DNA of 11,707 nucleotides. Source: JBCCAG01 sp050330955 (lineage in GTDB: Bacteria; Cyanobacteriota; Cyanobacteriia; CAKZMO01). Location of the stretch: positions 1-11,707 of the forward strand of contig JBHJHJ010000098.1 in assembly GCA_050330955.1 (NCBI GenBank), written 5' to 3'. Below are positions 7,282 to 11,707 of this stretch, piece by piece (position 1 is the first letter of the stretch; each line of letters starts with the position of its first letter). The notes under the pieces are model-generated. The model was given only the letters and a program-made list of their open reading frames with translations. It was not told the origin of the DNA and searched no databases. The translations under genes were made by a program, and so were the position numbers.

Positions 7282-7368
7282 GGTGTGTTGACGTAGGCGA
7301 TCGCTAAATAACAAACGGCAGCTTTTCTAGAAGCTAGACAAGTCTTTTATCAGACGTACCCCACGCAA

Positions 7369-7377
7369 ATTGTACCA
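7369..7377 (-). promoter_or_regulatory. Candidate extended -10 promoter of the response regulator
   Basis: Read on the minus strand, TGGTACAAT gives a TGn extension followed by TACAAT, a near-consensus -10. No clear -35 lies 17 bases upstream, which is common for extended -10 promoters. Transcription would begin near 7362 and leave a leader of about 80 bases before ATG 7281. Confidence 0.4.
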
Positions 7378-7548
7378 GGAACTTTCCCAACACCGTTACA
7401 GGGCACTGCCATCGGGTGTTGCTAACCGCGCACTACCGTGTCACCGCTGGAAAGGTTCTGATTAGAGTATCAAATTGTGCCAGAAATGGTTGACTGCAAG
7501 CGCAATTGCGCAACAGACTGCCGTTCAAGCTTGCCTTACAAAGACAAA

Positions 7549-7570
7549 TTATAGTAATTTTGTACTATAA
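7549..7570. repeat. Perfect 8-6-8 inverted repeat, operator-like
   Basis: TTATAGTA (7549-7556) and TACTATAA (7563-7570) are exact reverse complements with a 6-base ATTTTG spacer. The repeat ends 19 bases before the ATG at 7590 and includes TATAGT and TACTAT, both usable as -10 elements. A dimeric repressor bound here would block initiation of the gene at 7590. An RNA hairpin is the alternative, but the AT-rich stem would be weak. Confidence 0.5.
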
Positions 7571-7589
7571 CAGCTCACACTAATTCCCT

Positions 7590-8405
7590 ATGCCTATCAG
7601 CTCATCACAAACCCTTAGCCCTACGGCAAAACCTCAGTCCTCTCCCTGCAGCGGTGCGCCGTCCTGTGGGTCACGGCGCACCGCTCGGTCCTCCGCTAGC
7701 TGGTTTCAGGTGGGACTCATCCTCACAATGACTGCGATCGCCCTCCCCAGCCGAGATTTAGAGCCAGTGCTTGCTGGGAGAGCTTTCCCTAGGCTGATTT
7801 CCATAGGCTTATCCAGTGGTTCCACCCCCACTGCGCCGCACCATGCGCTTCAGTCCAGTTCCCTAGATGCCCTATTTTTAGGCGAATCAGACTCCCTGGT
7901 GGCTCGCAGCGTCGGCCACGCGGAAGGGACACGCACCCTTGCAGGTGGGCGGACTTCTGCTTACTACGGTCATGTGGACCCGGGTAACGGCGTTTGGAAT
8001 CTCGGCAGTTTTTCCTATCAACACCAGACGCGATCGCCTGAGGAGGCGGACCAAAAGCAGATGCAGCGCCTCAGGCAGCAGGCTTTAGAGCTGCGACATC
8101 AGGCTGAGGCGCTCAACTTGGCGCTGAGCTTGGAGGAGGAACTCAACGGCATTGATCTCGCCAACCAGGCTCCTCTGGCGGCTTTAGGCGAAAACGGCTA
8201 CGTACAGCGTCTGGCAGAGGCCTATGAACGCCAGCTTAGCGGCGCAGATGCAATTGTTTGGGCGCGCACCTGGGCCTATGTGGATCCGGCTACACGCCAG
8301 CTCAACGCCCCTGGTTTGGGAAATCGGATCTGGAGAGTCCGGGCCGATCAGGCCCGGCGGCGGCGGGCGATCGCTGACGTACTGTCCCAGCTTGAAGAAG
8401 GCTAA
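7590..8405 (+). CDS. Conserved cyanobacterial protein of unknown function with a YYGHVDPGNG motif
   Basis: I recognise this as a type of hypothetical protein found in cyanobacteria but know no function for it. Residues 1-36 are Ser/Thr/Pro-rich and basic. A single hydrophobic stretch (about 38-53, WFQVGLILTMTAIAL) could be a membrane anchor or an uncleaved signal. Residues 54-120 look disordered. The conserved part starts at about 123 with SAYYGHVDPGNGVWNLGSFS and continues through a Gln/Leu/Glu-rich helix (about 150-185, possible coiled coil). It then runs NGIDLANQAPLAALG (186-200), IVWARTWAYVDP (222-233) and APGLGN (240-245), ending in an Arg-rich helix. The Gly/Asp/Asn-rich motif may bind a metal or a glycan, but this is a guess. 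ATG 7590 has no visible ribosome-binding site. An operator-like inverted repeat lies directly upstream. Confidence 0.7.
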   Translation: MPISSSQTLSPTAKPQSSPCSGAPSCGSRRTARSSASWFQVGLILTMTAIALPSRDLEPVLAGRAFPRLISIGLSSGSTPTAPHHALQSSSLDALFLGESDSLVARSVGHAEGTRTLAGGRTSAYYGHVDPGNGVWNLGSFSYQHQTRSPEEADQKQMQRLRQQALELRHQAEALNLALSLEEELNGIDLANQAPLAALGENGYVQRLAEAYERQLSGADAIVWARTWAYVDPATRQLNAPGLGNRIWRVRADQARRRRAIADVLSQLEEG

Positions 8406-8419
8406 AAATAGCTTTTTAG
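8402..8419 (+). other. AT-rich stem-loop over the stop codon of the unknown gene
   Basis: CTAAAAA (8402-8408) pairs perfectly with TTTTTAG (8413-8419) around the loop TAGC; the TAA stop codon is inside the left arm. The T5 is in the right arm rather than after a GC stem, so it is at best a weak terminator. Confidence 0.3.
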
Positions 8420-8464
8420 GGCGTGGATTCACCAAATAATCGTCAGGGGTGGTGCGTCCGATAG

Positions 8465-8470
8465 TATAAG
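8465..8470 (+). promoter_or_regulatory. Possible -10 box for the PSI-accumulation-type gene
   Basis: TATAAG lies 80 bases before the ATG at 8551. No good -35 is found at the right distance. The transcript start would fall just before two copies of GTCAGCCC (8497-8504 and 8512-8519, 15-base period), which would then be in the leader. Confidence 0.3.
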
Positions 8471-8550
8471 CATAGAGGCTGGCCAATCTACCGGACGTCA
8501 GCCCGTATGATGTCAGCCCAACCGATTCAGTCCAGATTATTGAACAATTT

Positions 8551-9138
8551 ATGGGAGCCTCTTTGTTCCGTAGCCTAGCCACCCAAGGTCTAAGACTCGT
8601 GATTACCGCCGTCATCCTTGTCGGCATCTTTGCGCTCTCCAGCCCGGCACAGGCTGGGCTCAACGACGATCGCTACGACGGCAGCATTTTTCCCCTCTAC
8701 GCTGGCAACGGCTCACTGATTCCCCCTAGGGTCTCACTGGCCCAGTCTTTACGCCGTCGCGATCGCCCAACGGTTCTGGGGTTCTACATCGACGATAGCC
8801 AGGACTGCAAGCGTTATGCCGCTACGCTGACCCAAATTGACGCCTTCTATGGCCGCGCTGCCGACCTCATTTTTATCAGCGTCGACGCTATTCCGCCTCA
8901 GGAGACCTATGAACCTACTGAGGCAGGCTACTACTATAGAGGGCTTGTACCGCAGATTGTGATTTTTAACCAGGCTGGCGACGTGGTCCTGAATGAGATT
9001 GGATCAGTTCCATTTGAGCAGATTGACGATACCCTGCGGGAGGTGTTCGACCTCTTGCCGCGACCGGAATCTGTAGAACTGCGGCGACGGGTTGTCAACG
9101 AGCTGAATGCGGAGCTGGTTTCAGAACCGAAAGACTGA
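8551..9138 (+). CDS. Exported thioredoxin-fold protein, thylakoid photosystem I accumulation factor type
   Basis: Probably a lumenal or periplasmic thioredoxin-like protein that supports photosystem I accumulation; the role is from family resemblance as I remember it. Residues 1-35 form a signal peptide: a hydrophobic core at about 14-30 and AQA before Gly36. The thioredoxin fold spans about 62-170, with strand TVLGFYID (74-81), the active-site position SQDC (83-86), strand DLIFISVDA (105-113), a cis-proline-like LVPQIVIF (132-139) and a final helix. Where classical thioredoxins have CxxC there is SxxC: Cys86 is the only cysteine in the 195 residues, so disulfide exchange on its own is unlikely. 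The gene stands 106 bases upstream of nfu on the same strand. ATG 8551 is the natural start, although no ribosome-binding site is seen. Confidence 0.72.
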   Translation: MGASLFRSLATQGLRLVITAVILVGIFALSSPAQAGLNDDRYDGSIFPLYAGNGSLIPPRVSLAQSLRRRDRPTVLGFYIDDSQDCKRYAATLTQIDAFYGRAADLIFISVDAIPPQETYEPTEAGYYYRGLVPQIVIFNQAGDVVLNEIGSVPFEQIDDTLREVFDLLPRPESVELRRRVVNELNAELVSEPKD

Positions 9139-9234
9139 CGCGCTGGCAAATAAAAGGCCGCTTGGCCATACACTAATTGAGCCCGGTCATTTAGAATAAA
9201 AAAAGTTAAACAACCGAAATGTTGCTTTTCTCAC

Positions 9235-9240
9235 GGAGAG
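9235..9240 (+). promoter_or_regulatory. Ribosome-binding site of nfu
   Basis: GGAGAG ends 4 bases before ATG 9245. It is the clearest Shine-Dalgarno sequence in a window where most starts lack one, and it fixes this start rather than the in-frame ATG four codons later. Confidence 0.6.
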
Positions 9241-9244
9241 AACT

Positions 9245-9487
9245 ATGCCACAGACCATGGAGTTGACGAACGACAACGTCGAGACCGTTTTAGATGAGCT
9301 GCGCCCCTACCTAATCGCCGATGGCGGCAATGTCGAGCTCGTTGACATCGACGGCCCTATCGTGAAGCTGCGCCTGCAGGGCGCCTGCGGCTCTTGCCCC
9401 AGCTCAACCATGACGCTCAAGATGGGCATCGAGCGTAAGCTGCGAGAGTCCATTCCCGAAATAGCTGAAGTTGAACAGGTCCTCTAA
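9245..9487 (+). CDS. nfu: NifU-like iron-sulphur scaffold protein (Nfu, single-domain)
   Basis: Carries and hands over [Fe-S] clusters in the cytoplasm. The short cyanobacterial/plastid Nfu proteins are needed for [4Fe-4S] targets that include photosystem I. The 80-residue product is the C-terminal NifU domain alone: NVETVLDELRPYLIADGGNVELV (11-33), then the cluster motif ACGSCPSST with Cys48 and Cys51 (CxxC), and the MTLKMGIERKLRESIPEI helix (56-73). Length and motif match the single-domain cyanobacterial form; there is no N-terminal IscU-like domain as in nitrogenase NifU. A good GGAGAG precedes the ATG. The upstream neighbour is a PSI-accumulation-type protein, which suits a shared task. 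The gene converges on the minus-strand PsiE-family gene across a hairpin. Confidence 0.94.
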   Translation: MPQTMELTNDNVETVLDELRPYLIADGGNVELVDIDGPIVKLRLQGACGSCPSSTMTLKMGIERKLRESIPEIAEVEQVL

Positions 9488-9509
9488 ACTCGGCGAACAT
9501 AATTGCAGG

Positions 9510-9552
9510 GAGCGCACAAGAGGTATTGCGGCATCATGTCCCTCGTGCGCTC
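9510..9552. terminator. Stem-loop between convergent nfu and PsiE-family genes, possible two-way terminator
   Basis: GAGCGCAC (9510-9517) pairs with GTGCGCTC (9545-9552). GAGG (9520-9523) and CCTC (9541-9544) extend the stem across a 2-base bulge, leaving a 17-base loop. It lies in the 97-base gap between two convergent genes, where a structure usable on both strands is expected. Neither side has a T-run, so any termination would not be classical intrinsic. Confidence 0.4.
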
Positions 9553-9584
9553 TTCACAATTCTCAACATCTATGACTCCTTGCA

Positions 9585-10028
9585 TTAGGCGTTGAGTCGC
9601 CGCACAATCCAGTAGCTAACAGCGAGAGCAAAAATCGCGATCGCAAGCCCAATTAGCTCTAGGCCAGTGGATTTGGCAAAATCAAAGATGATAATTTTGC
9701 GCGCGACTGCCGTTAGGGAAGTCACAATCACCAGCTCCACTTGCACGACGTGACGCTTCAAATAGGCCGTGATATTCTCTAGAATTTCTAGCGCGATGAG
9801 GACATCTAGAAATAGGCCGAAGATCACAAACAGATTTTGATCGAACAGCTGATCGGGCTGGGTAAACAGCGACGTTGAAAGCACGATGAACAGGTCGACA
9901 ATAGAGACAATCAGCACCACCACCATCGCAATAGATAGCGCCTTCGATACCACAGCCTCAAACGTTTCCAGCCCTTCTAGAAAAGATTCATCCGAAAAGC
10001 TAGAAGAGAGCCGTCTCCACAACCTCAT
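9585..10028 (-). CDS. PsiE-family small integral membrane protein
   Basis: A 147-residue protein with four predicted membrane segments, at about 31-53, 66-88, 95-115 and 122-142, and a basic, Ser-rich N-terminal tail. The layout, the FGLFLDVLIALEILENI stretch and the YLKRHVVQVELVIVTSLTAVARKII stretch place it with the PsiE (phosphate-starvation-inducible) family of PF06146. The biochemical role of that family is unknown, and the name comes from the E. coli expression pattern, so phosphate control here is not shown. Its ATG overlaps the ridA stop codon as ATGA (10025-10028), implying one transcript and coupled translation. It is the last gene of the Nudix-ridA-PsiE unit, followed by a hairpin at 9510-9552. 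Confidence 0.82.
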   Translation of the reverse strand: MRLWRRLSSSFSDESFLEGLETFEAVVSKALSIAMVVVLIVSIVDLFIVLSTSLFTQPDQLFDQNLFVIFGLFLDVLIALEILENITAYLKRHVVQVELVIVTSLTAVARKIIIFDFAKSTGLELIGLAIAIFALAVSYWIVRRLNA

Positions 10029-10420
10029 GGCGCTGAAACTGCCGCAATGCAGTCAACTTCTACACGGACGTCTTTGGGGAGCCGTGACACCTCGACACAG
10101 GCACGGGCAGGGGGGATTGGGGTGTCAAAGAATTTAGCGTAAACCGCATTCATGGCGGCAAAATCCTCAATGTCAGCTAAAAACACCGTTGTTTTAACGA
10201 CACTGCTTAGGGTTGCACCTGCTGCTTGAACCACCGCTTCAAGATTAAGCAAAGCCTGGTTGGTCTGTTCGGTAATGTCTTCTCCAACGAGGTTGCCGCT
10301 GTTTGGATCAAGTGGGATTTGGCCAGCCACAAAGATGAGCTGGCCTGTCACAGCAACAGCTTGGCTATAAGGGCCAACAGGGGCCGGGGCGCGATCGGTT
10401 TGAATGGCGGTATGGGTCAT
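10025..10420 (-). CDS. ridA: RidA-family enamine/imine deaminase
   Basis: RidA proteins hydrolyse reactive 2-aminoacrylate and related enamines/imines released by PLP enzymes such as threonine dehydratase, and protect PLP enzymes from damage. They act as cytosolic trimers. From ATG 10420 the product has 131 residues, the normal size. It shows APVGPYSQA (13-21), FVAGQIPLDP (30-39), the TNQALLNLEAVVQAAG helix (53-68), KTTVFLADI (76-84), and the active-site signature PARACVEV with Arg106 and Cys108 plus Glu121 in VEVDCIA. The frame is open back to a TTG at 10534, but those 38 extra residues do not resemble RidA and cover an intercistronic hairpin, so ATG 10420 is preferred. The stop overlaps the start of the PsiE-family gene. 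Confidence 0.95.
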   Translation of the reverse strand: MTHTAIQTDRAPAPVGPYSQAVAVTGQLIFVAGQIPLDPNSGNLVGEDITEQTNQALLNLEAVVQAAGATLSSVVKTTVFLADIEDFAAMNAVYAKFFDTPIPPARACVEVSRLPKDVRVEVDCIAAVSAP

Positions 10421-10452
10421 GGCTGAGTTGGGTGGAGATGGAGAAGTCCAGC

Positions 10453-10510
10453 GACCTGAGCAGTCCACAAGGGGCCAGTGAACTGCTCTAGGTCTTCCCT
10501 TCCTAGGGAA
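10453..10510 (-). other. Two adjacent stem-loops in the Nudix-ridA intercistron
   Basis: The larger has arms at 10458-10468 and 10478-10488 (11 bp, 9-base loop), extended by GACC/GGTC (10453-10456 with 10491-10494). At the one imperfect position the minus-strand RNA has a G-U pair where a plus-strand RNA would have a C-A mismatch, so the fold is better in the operon's own transcript. A second stem pairs TTCCCT (10495-10500) with AGGGAA (10505-10510). No T-run follows in the transcript direction, arguing for RNA processing or stability rather than plain termination. Confidence 0.5.
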
Positions 10511-10534
10511 CCACAACGCTAGTCCGCGACTCAA

Positions 10535-10978
10535 TCACCCCGATGTCAGACGTATTGCTGGACGCTGCCTGTATTGGCGATAGTACCAGTAGTCGTGCAA
10601 AATTTGATCATGGTCAAAACAAAGCGCAGTCGGAAGCTCATGCAGGCGATAAATGGCGACATCCTTAGCATCATCGCTAGCCTGAGGGGTCCCCCGTGCT
10701 GCTGCTAAAAATACGATCGAGAGGGTGTGCTTGCGCCGGTCTCGCTCTGGATCTGAGTAAACCTGAAACTGCTCTAGCAGGCGAACATCCAATCCCGTCT
10801 CCTCTTTAGCTTCGCGAATAGCAGCCGCTTCGGCAGATTCTCCATAATCCATGAAGCCACCCGGAAGCGCCCATCCGTGGGGCGGATTGCGTCGCTCAAT
10901 TAGGATGATGGGCCGCTCGGGACGGTCTATGAGCTCGATGACGAGGTCAACAGTGGGTGTGGGGTTACGATAAGTCAC
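10535..10978 (-). CDS. Nudix hydrolase, ADP-ribose pyrophosphatase-like
   Basis: Cleaves a nucleoside diphosphate linked to another group, using Mg2+. The Nudix box is complete (GX5EX7REUXEEXGU): G41, E47, R55, E56, E59, E60, G62. It follows the GWALPGGF strand at 35-42. The YSDPERDRRKHTLSIVFLA segment (74-92) is typical of ADP-ribose pyrophosphatase-like members, which favours ADP-ribose or a related sugar nucleotide over 8-oxo-dGTP; substrate is not certain. GTG 10978 is the start because the frame closes at an in-frame stop about 30 bases further upstream with no ATG between. No Shine-Dalgarno is seen. It is the first gene of a minus-strand unit with ridA (114-base gap) and the PsiE-family gene. 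At 147 residues it is of normal length. Confidence 0.9.
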   Translation of the reverse strand: MTYRNPTPTVDLVIELIDRPERPIILIERRNPPHGWALPGGFMDYGESAEAAAIREAKEETGLDVRLLEQFQVYSDPERDRRKHTLSIVFLAAARGTPQASDDAKDVAIYRLHELPTALCFDHDQILHDYWYYRQYRQRPAIRLTSG

Positions 10979-11090
10979 GAAAAAGAAGTGCAGTACATGA
11001 ATGATTCTTTACCAGCATATTTCCCTCGTAGCTGATGTCCAGTATGGCGATCGCTATCTTTAATCTAGTTTTGATTAAGCTAGCGTCAGC

Positions 11091-11120
11091 TCGGGTCAAC
11101 CCGAATGGGGCGGAAACCGC
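11091..11120. repeat. Two tandem short inverted repeats upstream of tRNA-Thr
   Basis: TCGGGT (11091-11096) and ACCCGA (11099-11104) are perfect reverse complements across CA, and GCGG (11110-11113) pairs with CCGC (11117-11120) across AAA. They lie in the 250-base gap between the Nudix gene and tRNA-Thr, which also has TTAATC/GATTAA (11060-11078) and a HIP1 site (11047-11054). No ORF is seen there. Confidence 0.35.
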
Positions 11121-11208
11121 TCGGTACTGGGGAGAAGTATTCTTGTATCGATAGCAGCAGGCAATCAGCCTCCAAGAGAATTTTCCGTGGCTACTTCGGC
11201 TAGCAATC

Positions 11209-11217
11209 TGCTATATT
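11209..11217 (+). promoter_or_regulatory. Extended -10 promoter of tRNA-Thr
   Basis: TGCTATATT gives a TGn extension plus TATATT, ending 11 bases before the first base of the mature tRNA, the spacing expected for a short 5' leader. No clear -35 was found. Confidence 0.55.
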
Positions 11218-11228
11218 AAATTCCTGTT

Positions 11229-11301
11229 GCTGGTGTAGCTCAGTTGGTAGAGCAGCTGATTTGTAATCAGCCGGTCGCAAGTTCGAATCTTGTCACCAGC
11301 T
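11229..11301 (+). tRNA. tRNA-Thr (anticodon TGT)
   Basis: A complete 73-base cloverleaf. The acceptor stem GCTGGTG/CACCAGC is perfect, the D stem is GCTC/GAGC, the anticodon stem GCTGA/TCAGC encloses the loop TTTGTAA with TGT at positions 34-36, and the T arm has TTCGAAT. It reads ACA and, by wobble, ACG codons. The discriminator base is T. CCA is not encoded, so it must be added after transcription, as is usual in cyanobacteria. Confidence 0.97.
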
Positions 11302-11438
11302 TTAAGAAAAACCTCTGAAGACGCTTCCGCTATATCGCAGGATGTATCATCTGCGCCATCCGCTTTATAGGGTTTGCCAAGAGGATGATGTTACTAGCAC
11401 GCCATAGAAAATGTTTAGATTAGCGCCTTAATTTAAAT

Positions 11439-11510
<72 letters not shown>

Positions 11511-11524
11511 CGGTCTTCTACAGT

Positions 11525-11538
11525 AGCATAGTTATGCT
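11525..11538. repeat. Short inverted repeat between tRNA-Val and the last gene
   Basis: AGCATA (11525-11530) and TATGCT (11533-11538) are perfect reverse complements across GT. The site lies in the 51-base gap between the divergent tRNA-Val and the gene at 11562. On the minus strand TATGCT could serve as a poor -10 for the tRNA. Confidence 0.3.
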
Positions 11539-11561
11539 GAATACCTCTCACGCTGGCGACC

Positions 11562-11707
11562 ATGGTAGCTTCTCTTCCCAATGCTCAGTCCTCCGCCAAG
11601 CCCCACCCATCGCGAAACTGGTGGGGCAAATTTGTGGCCACTGTTGCCGTCGTCAACCTAGCGATCGCCCTCTTCAACGTCAGCTATCTGCCGCTGCGGA
11701 ATCTCTA
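11562..11707 (+). CDS. N-terminal part of a membrane protein of unknown function (cut by window edge)
   Basis: ATG 11562 opens a frame that runs without a stop to the window edge, giving 48 complete codons. A polar N-terminus of about 18 residues is followed by RNWWGKFVATVAVVNLAIALFNVSYLPLRNL. This is a basic/Trp start to one membrane helix (about 23-42) and then NVSYLPLR, which resembles the opening of cyanobacterial membrane proteins annotated as hypothetical. The frame contains a HIP1 site at 11661-11668. Being about 50 bases from a tRNA, with no strong ribosome-binding site, the start is likely but not proved. Function cannot be assigned from this fragment. Confidence 0.6.
   Translation, partial: MVASLPNAQSSAKPHPSRNWWGKFVATVAVVNLAIALFNVSYLPLRNL

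Larger units (their letters stand above)
7282..7589. other. Divergent intergenic region between the response regulator and the unknown gene
   Basis: These 308 bases hold no credible ORF. They contain a HIP1 site (7297-7304), a 5-bp hairpin at 7320-7335, an extended -10 on the minus strand (7369-7377), the perfect 12-base palindrome GCGCAATTGCGC (7500-7511) and a perfect 8-6-8 inverted repeat (7549-7570). I saw no convincing HLR1 tandem or cyanobacterial Pho box. Confidence 0.6.

Noticed and set aside
7282..7589. HLR1 (RpaB) or Pho box controlling the response regulator
   Set aside because: Only single GTTACA-like or CTTACA-like words are present, not the required tandem repeat.
8184..8663. 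159-codon open frame on the minus strand
   Set aside because: It overlaps two well-supported plus-strand genes and their gap, has no family-like motif, and its composition reads as an antisense shadow.
10421..10534. TTG-initiated N-terminal extension of RidA
   Set aside because: The 38 residues do not resemble RidA, which normally starts close to the APxGPYSQA block, and they cover a long RNA hairpin.

Overview
This window reads as ordinary chromosomal DNA from a cyanobacterium. The evidence is a Psb27 photosystem II lipoprotein, a thioredoxin-fold protein like those annotated as photosystem I accumulation factors, an 80-residue Nfu scaffold of the cyanobacterial/plastid type, and 16 copies of the cyanobacterial HIP1 octamer GCGATCGC in 11.7 kb. 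Base composition is moderately GC-rich, most starts lack a strong Shine-Dalgarno sequence, and genes sit on both strands in short units. I cannot name the genus. I see no insertion sequence, phage gene, CRISPR array or recognisable defence system.

Bases 1-3302, mostly + strand. First is a peptidoglycan-binding/SPOR-like exported protein whose frame is open to the left edge. A hairpin with a T-run separates it from a B12-binding-type radical SAM protein, which is followed by psb27 with its own leader. A large SLC13-family permease with two RCK_C-type cytosolic domains lies convergently (3363-5243, minus). A 325-base divergent region separates it from ureD (5569-6468, plus), which has no other urease gene beside it. 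ureD converges on an OmpR/PhoB-type response regulator (6499-7281, minus).

Bases 7282-9487. A 308-base divergent region carries a perfect 8-6-8 inverted repeat just upstream of a conserved cyanobacterial protein of unknown function (7590-8405). Then come the thioredoxin-fold PSI-accumulation-type protein (8551-9138) and nfu (9245-9487), two genes plausibly tied to photosystem I and iron-sulphur maturation.

Bases 9488-11707. A minus-strand unit runs from a Nudix hydrolase through ridA to a PsiE-family membrane protein. ridA and the PsiE gene overlap by ATGA, and the gap between Nudix and ridA holds two adjacent stem-loops. Next are tRNA-Thr(TGT) on plus and tRNA-Val(CAC) on minus, facing each other, and finally the first 48 codons of a membrane protein cut by the right edge.

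I find no convincing new multi-gene system. The items most worth checking are the intergenic-only nine-base word ATGTCAGCC upstream of psb27, the permease and the PSI factor; the unknown YYGHVDPGNG protein with its operator-like repeat; the long hairpin in the Nudix-ridA intercistron; and the SxxC thioredoxin-fold protein next to nfu.
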